DNA of 64,000 bases from Szabonella sp046295215 (GTDB lineage Bacteria; Pseudomonadota; Alphaproteobacteria; Rhodobacterales; Rhodobacteraceae), in NCBI GenBank assembly GCA_046295215.1, contig JBKBNP010000004.1, forward strand, positions 43,199 to 107,198. Direction: 5' to 3'. A model generated the notes under the pieces. That model ran no database searches. It saw nothing but the letters and a program-made list of their open reading frames with translations, and was not told the DNA's origin. How positions within the stretch are numbered: position 1 is the stretch's first letter; each line of letters starts with the position of its first letter. A program made the translations under genes and the position numbers. Of this stretch, positions 54,694 through 63,498 are shown in pieces.

Positions 54694-56040
54694 ATGTCCG
54701 CCCACGGTGCCGCCCAGCCGATGACCGCCCGCCGCTCGACAGCACTTTCCGGCACGGCAGAGGTGCCCGGCGACAAGTCGATCAGCCATCGCGCGCTGAT
54801 CTTCGGGGCGATGGCCGTGGGAGAGACGCGCATCACCGGGCTTCTGGAAGGGCAGGATGTTCTGGACACCGCAAGGGCGATGCAGGCCTTTGGCGCACAG
54901 GTCGTGCAGCATGGCCCGGGCGCGTGGTCGGTGCAAGGCGTGGGGGTGGGCGGGTTCCGCGAGCCTCTCGATGTGATCGACTGCGGCAATTCCGGCACCG
55001 GCGTGCGGCTCATCATGGGCTGCATGGCGACGACGCCGATGACGGTGACCTTCACCGGGGATGCAAGCCTGCGCAAGCGCCCCATGGGCCGGGTGACGGA
55101 CCCCTTGTCGCTGTTCGGGGCGCAGGCCTATGGGCGGCAGGGCGGGCGACTGCCGATGACGGTGGTGGGGGCGGCCAATCCGGTGCCGGTGCGCTATGCG
55201 CTGCCGGTGGCGTCCGCGCAGGTGAAATCGGCGGTGCTGCTGGCGGGGCTGAACGCGCCGGGGCAGACGGTGGTGATCGAGCGGGAACCGACCCGCGATC
55301 ATTCCGAACGGATGCTGCGGGGGTTTGGCGCGGACCTGACGGTGGTGGAAACGGCAGAGGGCCATGTCATCACCCTGACCGGCCAGCCGGAGTTGCGCCC
55401 GCAGGTCGTGGCCGTGCCGCGTGATCCGAGTTCTGCCGCCTTTCCGGTCTGTGCGGCACTGATCGTGGACGGGTCCGAAATCCGCGTGCCGGGGGTCAGC
55501 CAGAACACCACCCGTAACGGGCTTTACACCACATTGGTCGAGATGGGCGCCGCCATCGAATTCCTGAACCCGCGCGAAGAGGGGGGCGAGCCGGTGGCCG
55601 ACCTGCGCGTGCGGTTCTCGGCCGAGATGAAGGGCATCGAGGTGCCGCCTGACCGCGCGCCTTCGATGATCGACGAATATCCGGTGCTTTCGGTGGTGGC
55701 CGCCTTTGCGACGGGGCGCACGGTGATGCGCGGGGTGAAGGAATTGCGCGTCAAGGAAAGCGACCGGATCGACGCCATGGCGCGGGGGCTTGAAGCCTGC
55801 GGCGTGACCATCGAGGAGGATGAGGACACGCTGATCGTGCATGGCATGGGGGCGGGCGGGATGCCGGGCGGGGCCACCTGTGCCACGCATCTCGACCACC
55901 GCATCGCGATGAGTTTCCTTGTGGCAGGCATGGCGGCGAAGGCTCCTGTGTCGGTCGATGATGCGAGCCCGATCCTGACCTCCTTTCCGATTTTCGAGGG
56001 GCTGATGACGGGTCTGGGCGCGGTTCTGGAACGCGGCTGA
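54694..56040 (+). CDS. aroA: AroA, EPSP synthase (3-phosphoshikimate 1-carboxyvinyltransferase), class II type
   Basis: 448 residues. It condenses shikimate 3-phosphate with PEP in chorismate synthesis. The sequence matches the Agrobacterium CP4-like class: VPGDKSISHRALIFGAMA, RKRPMGRVTDPL, SAQVKSAVLLAGLNAPG, REPTRDHSERMLRGFGAD, DRAPSMIDEYPVLSVVAAFA, GVKELRVKESDRI and ATHLDHRIAMSFLV. The PEP-site loop reads GNSGTG, with Gly101 where CP4 has the Ala that weakens glyphosate binding. It starts a housekeeping run with cmk downstream. Confidence 0.96.
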   Translation: MSAHGAAQPMTARRSTALSGTAEVPGDKSISHRALIFGAMAVGETRITGLLEGQDVLDTARAMQAFGAQVVQHGPGAWSVQGVGVGGFREPLDVIDCGNSGTGVRLIMGCMATTPMTVTFTGDASLRKRPMGRVTDPLSLFGAQAYGRQGGRLPMTVVGAANPVPVRYALPVASAQVKSAVLLAGLNAPGQTVVIEREPTRDHSERMLRGFGADLTVVETAEGHVITLTGQPELRPQVVAVPRDPSSAAFPVCAALIVDGSEIRVPGVSQNTTRNGLYTTLVEMGAAIEFLNPREEGGEPVADLRVRFSAEMKGIEVPPDRAPSMIDEYPVLSVVAAFATGRTVMRGVKELRVKESDRIDAMARGLEACGVTIEEDEDTLIVHGMGAGGMPGGATCATHLDHRIAMSFLVAGMAAKAPVSVDDASPILTSFPIFEGLMTGLGAVLERG

Positions 56041-56056
56041 CATCACGGGCGGGGAA

Positions 56057-56127
56057 GGGGGGCTTTCCGCCCCCCTCGGCCCGGGACCGGGCCTCACCCC
56101 CCGAGGATATTTGCAGACAGAAAAAGG
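56057..56127 (+). repeat. Dispersed element, copy 3
   Basis: A GGGGGGC/GCCCCCC hairpin (56057-56075), then CCCCCCGAGGATATTTGCAG and ACAGAAAAAGG (56097-56127). The tail resembles copy 4 (GGGATATTTCCGGACAGAAA) more closely than copies 1 and 2. It lies between aroA and cmk, 22 bases before cmk. Confidence 0.78.
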
Positions 56128-56148
56128 CGGCAGGGAGGCCGGGGCGGC

Positions 56149-56736
56149 ATGATCTTCACAGTGGCCATCGACGGGCCGGCGGCGGCGGGCAAGGGCACGA
56201 TCTCGCGCGCGGTGGCGGCGCATTTCGGGTTCGCGCATCTGGATACCGGGCTTCTCTATCGGGCTGTCGGGGCAAAGGGCGGTGATCCGGTGGCGGCGGC
56301 AGAGGGGCTGGTCGCGGCCGATCTGGAGCGGGACGGCTTGCGCAGCCTCGAGGCGGGGCAGGCGGCGAGCCGGGTGGCAGCACTGCCTGCCGTGCGCGCG
56401 GCGCTGACCGAGTTCCAGCGCGCCTTTGCCCGCAGGCCGGGGGGGGCGGTGCTGGACGGGCGCGACATCGGCACTGTGATCTGTCCGCAGGCGGAGGTGA
56501 AGCTGTTCGTGACCGCAAGTCCCGTGACGCGCGCCCACCGGCGCTGGCTGGAGGTCGGCGGGGAGGAGGCGCAGGTGCTGGCGCAAGTGCAGGAGCGCGA
56601 CGCCCGCGACATGGACCGGGCGGAAGCACCCCTGCGCGCGGCGGCGGATGCCGTCAGGATCGACACGTCCGACCTCACGGCGGAGCAGGCCATCGCACTG
56701 GCCATCGCGCTGGTCGGGGCGCGCTTGCCTGGGTAA
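56149..56736 (+). CDS. cmk: Cytidylate kinase
   Basis: 195 residues, slightly short for Cmk (~210-225). It phosphorylates CMP and dCMP with ATP. P-loop IDGPAAAGKGTISRAVA, HLDTGLLYRAVG, LDGRDIGTVICPQAEVKLFVTAS, RAHRRW and ERDARDMDRAEAPL are in family order. The compact NMP-binding insert accounts for the short length. The dispersed element immediately upstream may contain or disturb its promoter; the gene order cmk-rpsA-ihfB is conserved in this family. Confidence 0.95.
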   Translation: MIFTVAIDGPAAAGKGTISRAVAAHFGFAHLDTGLLYRAVGAKGGDPVAAAEGLVAADLERDGLRSLEAGQAASRVAALPAVRAALTEFQRAFARRPGGAVLDGRDIGTVICPQAEVKLFVTASPVTRAHRRWLEVGGEEAQVLAQVQERDARDMDRAEAPLRAAADAVRIDTSDLTAEQAIALAIALVGARLPG

Positions 56737-56776
56737 GGCTGCGGCCTATGTCCTGGCGGGGAAGCGGGGAGAGGGC

Positions 56777-57295
56777 ATGAAGCTGATTGCGGCACTTCTG
56801 GCGGGGGGGCTCTGGATGGATATGGCCTCGGCGGCACCAATGGCGCCTTTCACCTCGATCGACGGCGGGGAATTGTCGGTGGCGGACTGGGCCGGTCGCC
56901 CGGTCCTTGTGGTCAATACCGCTTCGCGCTGCGGGTTCACCCGGCAGTATGACGACATGCAGGCGCTTTATGACCGCTATCGTGACCGCGGGCTGGTGGT
57001 GCTGGCCGTCCCCTCCGGCGATTTCCGGCAGGAATTCGCGACGGCGGAGGAGGTGAGCGAGTTCTGCGCGGTGAATTTCGATCTGACCCTGCCGATGACC
57101 GACATCACGCGGGTAAAGGGCGCTGGGGCGCATCCCTTCTATGCCTGGGTGAAGGCCGAGACAGGGTTCGTTCCGGCGTGGAATTTCAACAAGGTGCTGA
57201 TCGCGCCCGACGGGCATGTCGCCGGGCATTGGGGGGCGGGGACCACGCCGCTTTCGCGCAGCATCACCGAGGCGGTCGAGGCCTTGCTGAACTGA
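56777..57295 (+). CDS. Exported glutathione-peroxidase-like thiol peroxidase
   Basis: 172 residues. A short signal peptide (MKLIAALLAGGLWMDMASAAP) suggests a periplasmic location. The peroxidatic Cys is in VVNTASRCGFTRQYDDMQALY, and the Trp-Asn pair in AWNFNKVLI. The usual Gln motif (NQFGxQEP) is replaced by SGDFRQEF, so the canonical Cys-Gln-Trp-Asn tetrad lacks its Gln. A second Cys (EFCAVNF) could serve as resolving residue, as in thioredoxin-dependent members. Confidence 0.88.
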   Translation: MKLIAALLAGGLWMDMASAAPMAPFTSIDGGELSVADWAGRPVLVVNTASRCGFTRQYDDMQALYDRYRDRGLVVLAVPSGDFRQEFATAEEVSEFCAVNFDLTLPMTDITRVKGAGAHPFYAWVKAETGFVPAWNFNKVLIAPDGHVAGHWGAGTTPLSRSITEAVEALLN

Positions 57296-57510
57296 TCCCC
57301 GGACGCCGTTCCGCACCGACCTGCCGCTTTGTGGCCTCATGCTTGCCAGGTGCCGGTAAACCGTCTATGACGCGCGCATCCAGAGGCAGGTTTTGCGTTT
57401 GGCCCGGTTTGCCGGTGCCCTGACCAATATTTGCCCCTGCCCCCCGAGCAAGACCGGCGGAGCCAACCGCAAGGCCAGTGACAAAGACGAGAAAAGGAAA
57501 CAGAAAACTT

Positions 57511-59193
57511 ATGTGCGCCAAAACAACCATGGAAGAATTTGAGGCTCTGCTTGCAGAGAGCCTCGAGATTGACACCCCCCAGGAGGGATCGGTGGTCAAG
57601 GGCCGCGTCATCGCCATCGAGGCGGGACAGGCCATCATCGACGTCGGCTACAAGATGGAAGGTCGCGTCGATCTGAAGGAATTTGCCGATATCGGCGGCA
57701 ATGCCGACATTTCGGTGGGCGATGAGGTCGAGGTTTTCCTGGACCGCGTGGAAAACGCCCGCGGCGAAGCGCAGATCAGCCGTGACAAGGCCAAGCGCGA
57801 GGAAGCCTGGGACCGTCTGGAAAAAGCCTATGCCGACGAAACCCGCGTCGATGGTGCGATCTTCGGGCGCGTCAAGGGCGGCTTCACCGTCGATCTGGGC
57901 GGTGCCGTGGCCTTCCTGCCGGGCAGCCAGGTCGATGTGCGCCCCGTGCGCGATGCCGGGCCCCTGATGGGTCTGAAACAGCCCTTCCAGATCCTGAAAA
58001 TGGACCGTCGCCGCGGCAATATCGTCGTGTCGCGCCGCGCCATCCTGGAAGAGTCCCGCGCCGAACAGCGCGCCGAAGTCATCGGCAACCTGACGGAAGG
58101 CCAGACCGTCGATGGTGTGGTCAAGAACATCACCGAATATGGTGCATTCGTGGATCTGGGCGGCGTTGACGGCCTCCTGCATGTCACCGACATGGCCTGG
58201 CGCCGGGTCAACCACCCGTCGGAAATCCTTGCCATCGGTGAAACCGTCAAGGTGCAGGTCATCAAGATCAACAAGGAAACCCACCGCATCAGCCTCGGCA
58301 TGAAGCAGTTGCAGTCGGACCCCTGGGATGCGGTCGAGAACTCCTATCCGCTGGGGTCGGTCCACAAGGGCCGGGTCACGAACATCACCGATTACGGTGC
58401 ATTCGTGGAACTCGAAGCCGGCGTCGAGGGACTTGTCCACGTTTCGGAAATGTCCTGGACCAAGAAGAACGTGCATCCCGGCAAGATCGTCTCCACCTCT
58501 CAGGAAGTGGATGTGATGGTGCTGGAGATTGACAGCGCCAAGCGTCGGGTTTCGCTGGGCCTCAAGCAGACCATGCGCAATCCGTGGGAAGTCTTTGCGG
58601 AAACGCATCCCGTCGGCAGCGGTATCGAGGGCGAGGTCAAGAACATTACCGAATTCGGTCTGTTCATCGGTCTCGACAACGACATCGACGGCATGGTCCA
58701 CCTCTCCGATCTCAGCTGGGACCAGCGCGGCGAGGATGCGATCCAGAACTACCGCAAGGGCGACACCGTCCAGGCCGCCGTCACCGAGGTCGACATCGAG
58801 AAAGAGCGTATCTCGCTCTCGATCAAGGCACTGGGCGACGACACCTTCACCGATGCGGTGGATGGCGTGAAGCGCGGGTCCGTCATCACGGTTGCCGTCA
58901 CGGCGATCGAGGAAGGCGGCATCGAGGTCGATTACAACGGCATGAAATCCTTCATCCGCCGTTCCGACCTCAGCCGCGACCGCGCTGACCAGCGCCCCGA
59001 GCGGTTCCAGGTGGGGGACAAGGTCGATGCCCGCGTGACCAACGTGGACAGCAAGACCCGCCGTCTGGGTCTGTCGATCAAGGCGCGCGAGATTGCCGAG
59101 GAAAAGGAGGCCGTCGAACAGTATGGTTCCTCCGATTCGGGTGCGAGCCTCGGCGACATCCTTGGTGCGGCGCTGAAGGGCGACCGGACCTGA
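57511..59193 (+). CDS. rpsA: 30S ribosomal protein S1
   Basis: 560 residues. Six S1 RNA-binding repeats are visible, starting with GSVVKGRVIAIEAGQAIIDVGYKMEG and recurring as GVVKNITEYGAFVDLGG, GRVTNITDYGAFVELEAG and GEVKNITEFGLFIGLDND. It binds mRNA and the 30S subunit to aid initiation. ATG 57511 follows a purine-rich leader with AAAAGGAAA. The 215-base upstream region presumably holds its promoter. Confidence 0.97.
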   Translation: MCAKTTMEEFEALLAESLEIDTPQEGSVVKGRVIAIEAGQAIIDVGYKMEGRVDLKEFADIGGNADISVGDEVEVFLDRVENARGEAQISRDKAKREEAWDRLEKAYADETRVDGAIFGRVKGGFTVDLGGAVAFLPGSQVDVRPVRDAGPLMGLKQPFQILKMDRRRGNIVVSRRAILEESRAEQRAEVIGNLTEGQTVDGVVKNITEYGAFVDLGGVDGLLHVTDMAWRRVNHPSEILAIGETVKVQVIKINKETHRISLGMKQLQSDPWDAVENSYPLGSVHKGRVTNITDYGAFVELEAGVEGLVHVSEMSWTKKNVHPGKIVSTSQEVDVMVLEIDSAKRRVSLGLKQTMRNPWEVFAETHPVGSGIEGEVKNITEFGLFIGLDNDIDGMVHLSDLSWDQRGEDAIQNYRKGDTVQAAVTEVDIEKERISLSIKALGDDTFTDAVDGVKRGSVITVAVTAIEEGGIEVDYNGMKSFIRRSDLSRDRADQRPERFQVGDKVDARVTNVDSKTRRLGLSIKAREIAEEKEAVEQYGSSDSGASLGDILGAALKGDRT

Positions 59194-59212
59194 TTTTCCC
59201 GCAAGGGAGAGG

Positions 59213-59250
59213 CAAGGGGCTCCGCCGCAAGGCGGGGCCCCTTGTCGTTT
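59213..59250 (+). terminator. Intrinsic terminator after rpsA
   Basis: CAAGGGGC (59213-59220) pairs with GCCCCTTG (59237-59244), with an inner CCGCC/GGCGG extension, followed by TCGTTT. Confidence 0.78.
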
Positions 59251-59286
59251 GTCTGCCAAGTCCTGCCGATGGGCCGGTTTTCCTGT

Positions 59287-59314
59287 TTGTCAGGCCTTTT
59301 TTTTTGCCTATAGT
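59287..59314 (+). promoter_or_regulatory. Probable sigma-70 promoter of ihfB
   Basis: TTGTCA (59287-59292), a 16-base T-rich spacer, then TATAGT (59309-59314), 62 bases before the ihfB start. Confidence 0.65.
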
Positions 59315-59376
59315 CCTCTGCAATAAGAACTGGCGGTGGACCAGCCACACGCCTTCCCAAAGGGGGGACTAGACGG

Positions 59377-59658
59377 ATGATCCGTTCCGAACTGATCCAG
59401 AAGATTGCGGATGAAAACCCGCATCTGACGCAAAGACATGTCGAACGCATTGTGCATACCGTTTTCGAAGAGATCATCGAGGCGCTGGCGCGCGGGGATC
59501 GGGTGGAACTCAGGGGCTTCGGGGCCTTTTCGGTGAAGGCGCGGGATGCCCGAACCGGCCGAAATCCGCGCACCGGCGAGGCGGTCGAGGTCGAGGACAA
59601 GAAGATCCCCTTCTTCAAGACCGGCAAGGCCTTGCGTGATCGGCTCAACGGAAGGTAG
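59377..59658 (+). CDS. ihfB: Integration host factor beta subunit
   Basis: 93 residues. The HU/IHF fold is clear: MIRSELIQKIADENPHL, HVERIVHTVFEEIIEAL, RVELRGFGAFSVKARDARTGRNPRTGE with the DNA-bending Pro in RNPRTG, and PFFKTGKALRDRLNG. Together with IhfA it bends DNA in recombination, replication and transcription. The promoter and the terminator upstream make it an independent unit from rpsA. It is probably co-transcribed with the following LapA-like and trpF genes. Confidence 0.96.
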   Translation: MIRSELIQKIADENPHLTQRHVERIVHTVFEEIIEALARGDRVELRGFGAFSVKARDARTGRNPRTGEAVEVEDKKIPFFKTGKALRDRLNGR

Positions 59659-59667
59659 ACTTCCGGA

Positions 59668-60030
59668 ATGATCCGATATCTTCGTTACCTTTTTCTCGCA
59701 GCCCTCGCGGCAGGGCTCCTGACGGTTGCCCTCGCCAATCGCGAGATGGTGACAGTCAGCGCGCTGCCGGCCGATCTGTCGGCCTTTCTCGGATTCGGAT
59801 GGACCCTGACCCTGCCGCTTTATGTCGTGATCTTTGTCAGTATCGTTGCCGGACTGATGATCGGTTTCGTCTGGGAATGGTTCCGCGAACACAAGCACCG
59901 GGCGCAGGCCTCCAATCGCGCGCGGGAAATCGAGCGGCTGGAACGCGAGCTTGGCAACCTGCGGCGGGGCCAGCCCGGCCAGAAGGACGAGGTGCTGGCG
60001 CTTCTGGAGCAGCCCGCCAAGGCCGGATGA
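59668..60030 (+). CDS. LapA-domain (DUF1049) inner-membrane protein
   Basis: 120 residues. Two membrane helices (~6-24 and ~47-70: LYVVIFVSIVAGLMIGFVWEW), then a basic coiled-coil tail (NRAREIERLERELGNLRRG). This is the LapA/YciS layout: in E. coli LapA helps regulate LPS assembly with LapB. In Rhodobacterales the gene regularly sits after ihfB. Confidence 0.87.
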   Translation: MIRYLRYLFLAALAAGLLTVALANREMVTVSALPADLSAFLGFGWTLTLPLYVVIFVSIVAGLMIGFVWEWFREHKHRAQASNRAREIERLERELGNLRRGQPGQKDEVLALLEQPAKAG

Positions 60031-60031
60031 G

Positions 60032-60673
60032 ATGACCGACATCCGTGTCAAGATCTGCGGCCTGCGCAGTCTTTCGGACATGGCGGCGGTTGTGTCGTCG
60101 CGGGCGAGCTATGCGGGTTTCGTGTTCTTCCCGAAATCGCCGCGCCATCTGACCATAGACCAGGCGCGGATCCTGGCCTTCGCGGCGCCGCCCGGTCTGG
60201 CCAAGGTGGCGCTGACGGTGGATGCCGACGATGCCACGCTGGACGAGATTGTCGACAAGATCCCGCTCGACCTGCTGCAACTTCATGGCCATGAGACACC
60301 GGACCGTGTGGCCGAGGTGAAAGCCCGCTATGGCCTGCCGGTGATGAAGGCGATCGGGGTTGCGGATGAGTCCGATCTGGGAGGGCTGATGGAACAGTCG
60401 CTGGTGGCCGATCAGGTGCTGATCGACGCGAAACCGCCAAAGGGGGCGACTGTGCCGGGGGGCAACGGGCTGTCCTTCGACTGGCGGTTGCTCGTGGGGC
60501 GCAAATGGCTGAAACCCTGGATGCTGGCGGGCGGGCTGACCCCTGAAAACGTGGCGGAGGCAGTGCGCCTGACCGGCGCGCGGCAGGTCGATGTCTCCTC
60601 GGGCGTGGAATCCTCGACCGGCGTCAAGGATCCGTTGCGGATCGCAGCCTTCGTCAAGGCGGCGCAGGCATGA
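60032..60673 (+). CDS. trpF: Phosphoribosylanthranilate isomerase
   Basis: 213 residues. It performs the Amadori rearrangement of PRA to CdRP in tryptophan synthesis. TIM-barrel motifs: VKICGLRS with the catalytic Cys, GFVFFPKSPRHLT, LLQLHGHETPDRV, VLIDAKPP, MLAGGLTPENVAEAV and VDVSSGVESSTGVKD. It starts one base after the LapA-like stop region and overlaps the GNAT start (ATGA). Confidence 0.96.
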   Translation: MTDIRVKICGLRSLSDMAAVVSSRASYAGFVFFPKSPRHLTIDQARILAFAAPPGLAKVALTVDADDATLDEIVDKIPLDLLQLHGHETPDRVAEVKARYGLPVMKAIGVADESDLGGLMEQSLVADQVLIDAKPPKGATVPGGNGLSFDWRLLVGRKWLKPWMLAGGLTPENVAEAVRLTGARQVDVSSGVESSTGVKDPLRIAAFVKAAQA

Positions 60674-61122
60674 TCTTCTGGCGCCCGGCCCGGGCCGAGG
60701 ATGTGCCGGCCGTCGTCGCCCTGCTGCGCGATGACGAGTTGGGAATGGGACGCGAGGCGGAAGACCTGACCCCCTACCTTGCCGCCTTCGAGGCGATGAA
60801 GGCCGAGGGCGGCAATCACCTGATCGTGGGCGAGCATCGGGGCGAGGGCAGGGTTGTCGCCACCTATCAACTGACTTTCATCACCGGCCTGTCGCTGCGC
60901 GCCTCGCGGCGGGCGCAGGTGGAATCCGTGCGGGTCGATTCCGGTCTGCGCGGGCAGGGGCTGGGGGCCAGGCTGATGGCGGATGCCGAAAAGCGGGCGA
61001 AGGCGGCGGGCTGTTCGCTGATCCAGTTGACCACCAATGCAGGTCGCGGGCGGGCGCATGACTTCTATGCGCGCCTAGGCTATCAGCCCTCGCATATCGG
61101 TTTCAAGAAACCCCTGAGGTGA
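60670..61122 (+). CDS. GNAT-family N-acetyltransferase
   Basis: 150 residues with the GNAT fold: FWRPARAEDVPAVVALL (motif C), QVESVRVDSGLRGQGLGARLMADAEKRA (motif A, with the RGxGxG acetyl-CoA loop) and the motif B segment HDFYARLGYQPSHIGFKK. The substrate is unknown. Overlap with trpF implies co-expression; this interrupts the trpF-trpB adjacency typical of relatives. Confidence 0.9.
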   Translation: MIFWRPARAEDVPAVVALLRDDELGMGREAEDLTPYLAAFEAMKAEGGNHLIVGEHRGEGRVVATYQLTFITGLSLRASRRAQVESVRVDSGLRGQGLGARLMADAEKRAKAAGCSLIQLTTNAGRGRAHDFYARLGYQPSHIGFKKPLR

Positions 61123-61123
61123 A

Positions 61124-61149
61124 GGAAGGGGGCGCGGACGCCCCCTTCC
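61124..61149. terminator. Terminator between the GNAT and DUF4394 genes
   Basis: GGAAGGGGGCG / CGCCCCCTTCC, an 11-base perfect stem with a 4-base loop, between two convergent genes. Confidence 0.78.
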
Positions 61150-61201
61150 CGACAAGTCACTCTTTACATCTTGAAACAGTTCGCATTTATCAGGCCACTC
61201 G

Positions 61202-61984
61202 TTACATCGCAGGCCAGATGGTGAGGTCGCGGACCTCTCCTTCCAGACCCGTGATTGTCCAGGAACCGGTGACGGCACCGGTTTCCAGATCGACCGTGTG
61301 CAGGCCGCCCAATGCGGCGACCCAGGCGGTGTTGTTGCCCGCCGCATCGGTCGCGATGTCCAGCGCAACCGGGCCTTGCAGCATCACACCCAGACCGCCG
61401 ATGGTTTTCAGCACACCGTCATTCGGTTTGGTCTGCTGGACCAGCGCGCTGAGGCCCGCGTCGATGTTGAACATGGCCGTCGATTCGGGCTTGCCATAGG
61501 AATTGGTATAGCCGGTCGCCACGACCATCGGGGTCGCACCGGCATTGGCGTCTCCGGCGTCCCAGTTCAGCGCACCGTCAACCGTCACTTCGCCTGTATC
61601 CATGTTCACGCGATGGTTCGTCGTGCCGGTCATGAAGCGCAGCCGGTCAGGAACCGCGTTGACCTCGACGATCACAGGCGTTCCGTCCATCACCGGGAGC
61701 ATGGTCTGCATTTTCGAAAGCTCGGTGGTCGCTCCGGTAGCCGGGTCGATCTCGACAATCGCCTGTTCGGCGGTCACGCCGATCAGCGTCATGTTGCCCG
61801 GGCGGTAGTCGATGCCCAGCAGGCGGTCCACGCCCTGCACCTCGACCATGCCGGTGACAGCGGCGGTCGCGGGGTCGATCATCACAATGGTCCTGTCGCC
61901 GGTCAGGCCGAGTGCTGTCTGTGCCGCAGCGGGGGCAGCCAGCGCGGCCGTGGAAAGAAGCAGTCCTGCAATCATGCGGTTCAT
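61202..61984 (-). CDS. Exported DUF4394-domain protein
   Basis: 260 residues from ATG 61984. The signal peptide (MNRMIAGLLLSTAALAAPAAAQ) is followed by a beta-propeller-like domain: GLTGDRTIVMIDPATAAV, LLGIDYRPGNMTLIGVT, AIVEIDPATGATTELS, GPVALDIATDAAGNNTAWVAAL. The repeating DPATG/LLGIDYRP signatures are those of DUF4394, of unknown function. It lies antisense between trpF-GNAT and trpB and ends opposite the GNAT gene. Confidence 0.83.
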   Translation of the reverse strand: MNRMIAGLLLSTAALAAPAAAQTALGLTGDRTIVMIDPATAAVTGMVEVQGVDRLLGIDYRPGNMTLIGVTAEQAIVEIDPATGATTELSKMQTMLPVMDGTPVIVEVNAVPDRLRFMTGTTNHRVNMDTGEVTVDGALNWDAGDANAGATPMVVATGYTNSYGKPESTAMFNIDAGLSALVQQTKPNDGVLKTIGGLGVMLQGPVALDIATDAAGNNTAWVAALGGLHTVDLETGAVTGSWTITGLEGEVRDLTIWPAM

Positions 61985-62189
61985 CAAGGTTCTCCGTCCT
62001 TCTTGATCGGGCGGCTGACAGCCAACCGCCCTTCTTCCAGTTGAGTTACGGATGCGCGGGGCGGGAGTTTCACAGGCCGGTTCACTTCGTGGTAACGCCT
62101 CCGTGAGCGCCTGCGACCTGCTTGCGGCGGCCCGCGCTTTACCGCCCGCCGCATTGGCGCTACATGCCAAGAAAGCAGAGGAGAGAGCC

Positions 62190-63422
62190 ATGCCCGATGA
62201 TCGCGCCAACAGCTACATGACCGGACCCGACGAGCAGGGCCGCTTCGGCATCTTCGGGGGCCGCTTCGTGTCGGAAACGCTGATGCCGCTGATCCTTGAG
62301 CTGGAACGGCAGTATGAGATTGCCAAGACCGATGACAGCTTCTGGGCCGAAATGGACGATCTGTGGAAACACTATGTCGGGCGTCCCTCGCCGCTTTACC
62401 TCGCGCAGCGGCTGACCGACCATCTGGGCGGTGCCAGGGTCTATATGAAGCGCGACGAGCTGAACCATACCGGCGCGCACAAGATCAACAATGTGCTGGG
62501 CCAGATCATCCTTGCGCGGCGGATGGGCAAGACGCGGATCATCGCGGAAACCGGGGCGGGGCAGCATGGCGTGGCGACGGCCACGGTCTGCGCCAAATTC
62601 GGGCTGAAATGTATCGTCTACATGGGCGCGCATGATGTCGAACGCCAGGCCCCCAACGTGTTCCGCATGCGCCTGCTGGGGGCGGAGGTGATCCCGGTGA
62701 CATCCGGTCGCGGCACGCTGAAGGATGCGATGAACGACGCGCTGCGCGACTGGGTGACCAATGTGCGCGACACGTTCTATTGCATCGGCACGGTGGCGGG
62801 GCCGCATCCTTACCCTGCCATGGTGCGCGATTTCCAGTCGATCATCGGCAAGGAGGTGCGCTGGCAGCTTGCCGAACAGGAAGGCGAGGGCCGCCTGCCC
62901 GACACGGTGATTGCGGCCATTGGCGGCGGGTCGAACGCCATGGGGCTGTTCTATCCCTTCCTTGACGATCCTTCCGTGCGCATCATCGGGGTGGAGGCAG
63001 GTGGCAAGGGCGTCGATGACCGCATGGAACATTGCGCCAGCCTGACCGGCGGACGCCCCGGCGTGCTCCATGGCAACCGCACCTATCTGTTGCAGGATGG
63101 CGACGGGCAAATCCTCGAAGGATTCTCCATCTCGGCGGGGCTGGATTATCCCGGTATCGGGCCGGAACATGCCTGGCTGCATGACATTGGCCGGGCGGAA
63201 TATGTGTCCATCACCGACCGCGAGGCGCTGGAGGCGTTCCAGTTGTCCTGTGCGCTGGAAGGCATCATCCCGGCGCTGGAACCGTCCCATGCGCTCGCCC
63301 ATGTGATGAAGATCGCGCCGACCCTGCCGCCCGAGCATATCATCGTGATGAACATGTGCGGGCGGGGCGACAAGGACATTTTCACCGTGGCGAAACATCT
63401 GGGCTTCGACATGAAGATCTGA
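62190..63422 (+). CDS. trpB: Tryptophan synthase beta chain
   Basis: 410 residues. It condenses indole and serine to tryptophan with PLP. FGIFGGRFVSETLMP, the PLP lysine in LNHTGAHKINN (Lys98), ETGAGQHGVATATVCA, AIGGGSNAMGLFYPF (phosphate loop), SISAGLDYPGIGPEHAWL and MCGRGDKDI are the family motifs. ATG 62190 follows AGAGGAGAG. It is followed by a GC-rich hairpin and a dispersed element. Confidence 0.97.
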   Translation: MPDDRANSYMTGPDEQGRFGIFGGRFVSETLMPLILELERQYEIAKTDDSFWAEMDDLWKHYVGRPSPLYLAQRLTDHLGGARVYMKRDELNHTGAHKINNVLGQIILARRMGKTRIIAETGAGQHGVATATVCAKFGLKCIVYMGAHDVERQAPNVFRMRLLGAEVIPVTSGRGTLKDAMNDALRDWVTNVRDTFYCIGTVAGPHPYPAMVRDFQSIIGKEVRWQLAEQEGEGRLPDTVIAAIGGGSNAMGLFYPFLDDPSVRIIGVEAGGKGVDDRMEHCASLTGGRPGVLHGNRTYLLQDGDGQILEGFSISAGLDYPGIGPEHAWLHDIGRAEYVSITDREALEAFQLSCALEGIIPALEPSHALAHVMKIAPTLPPEHIIVMNMCGRGDKDIFTVAKHLGFDMKI

Positions 63423-63442
63423 CGCCTGCGACAAATCGCGCA

Positions 63443-63493
63443 GGGGGGCGCTGCCCCCCTTACCCCCCCGGGATATTTCCGGACAGAAAAAGG
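63443..63493 (+). repeat. Dispersed element, copy 4
   Basis: The GGGGGGCGCTGCCCCCC hairpin (63443-63459) is followed at once by CCCCCCCGGGATATTTCCGG and ACAGAAAAAGG (63463-63493). The hairpin may terminate trpB. Confidence 0.78.
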
Positions 63494-63498
63494 GGGGG

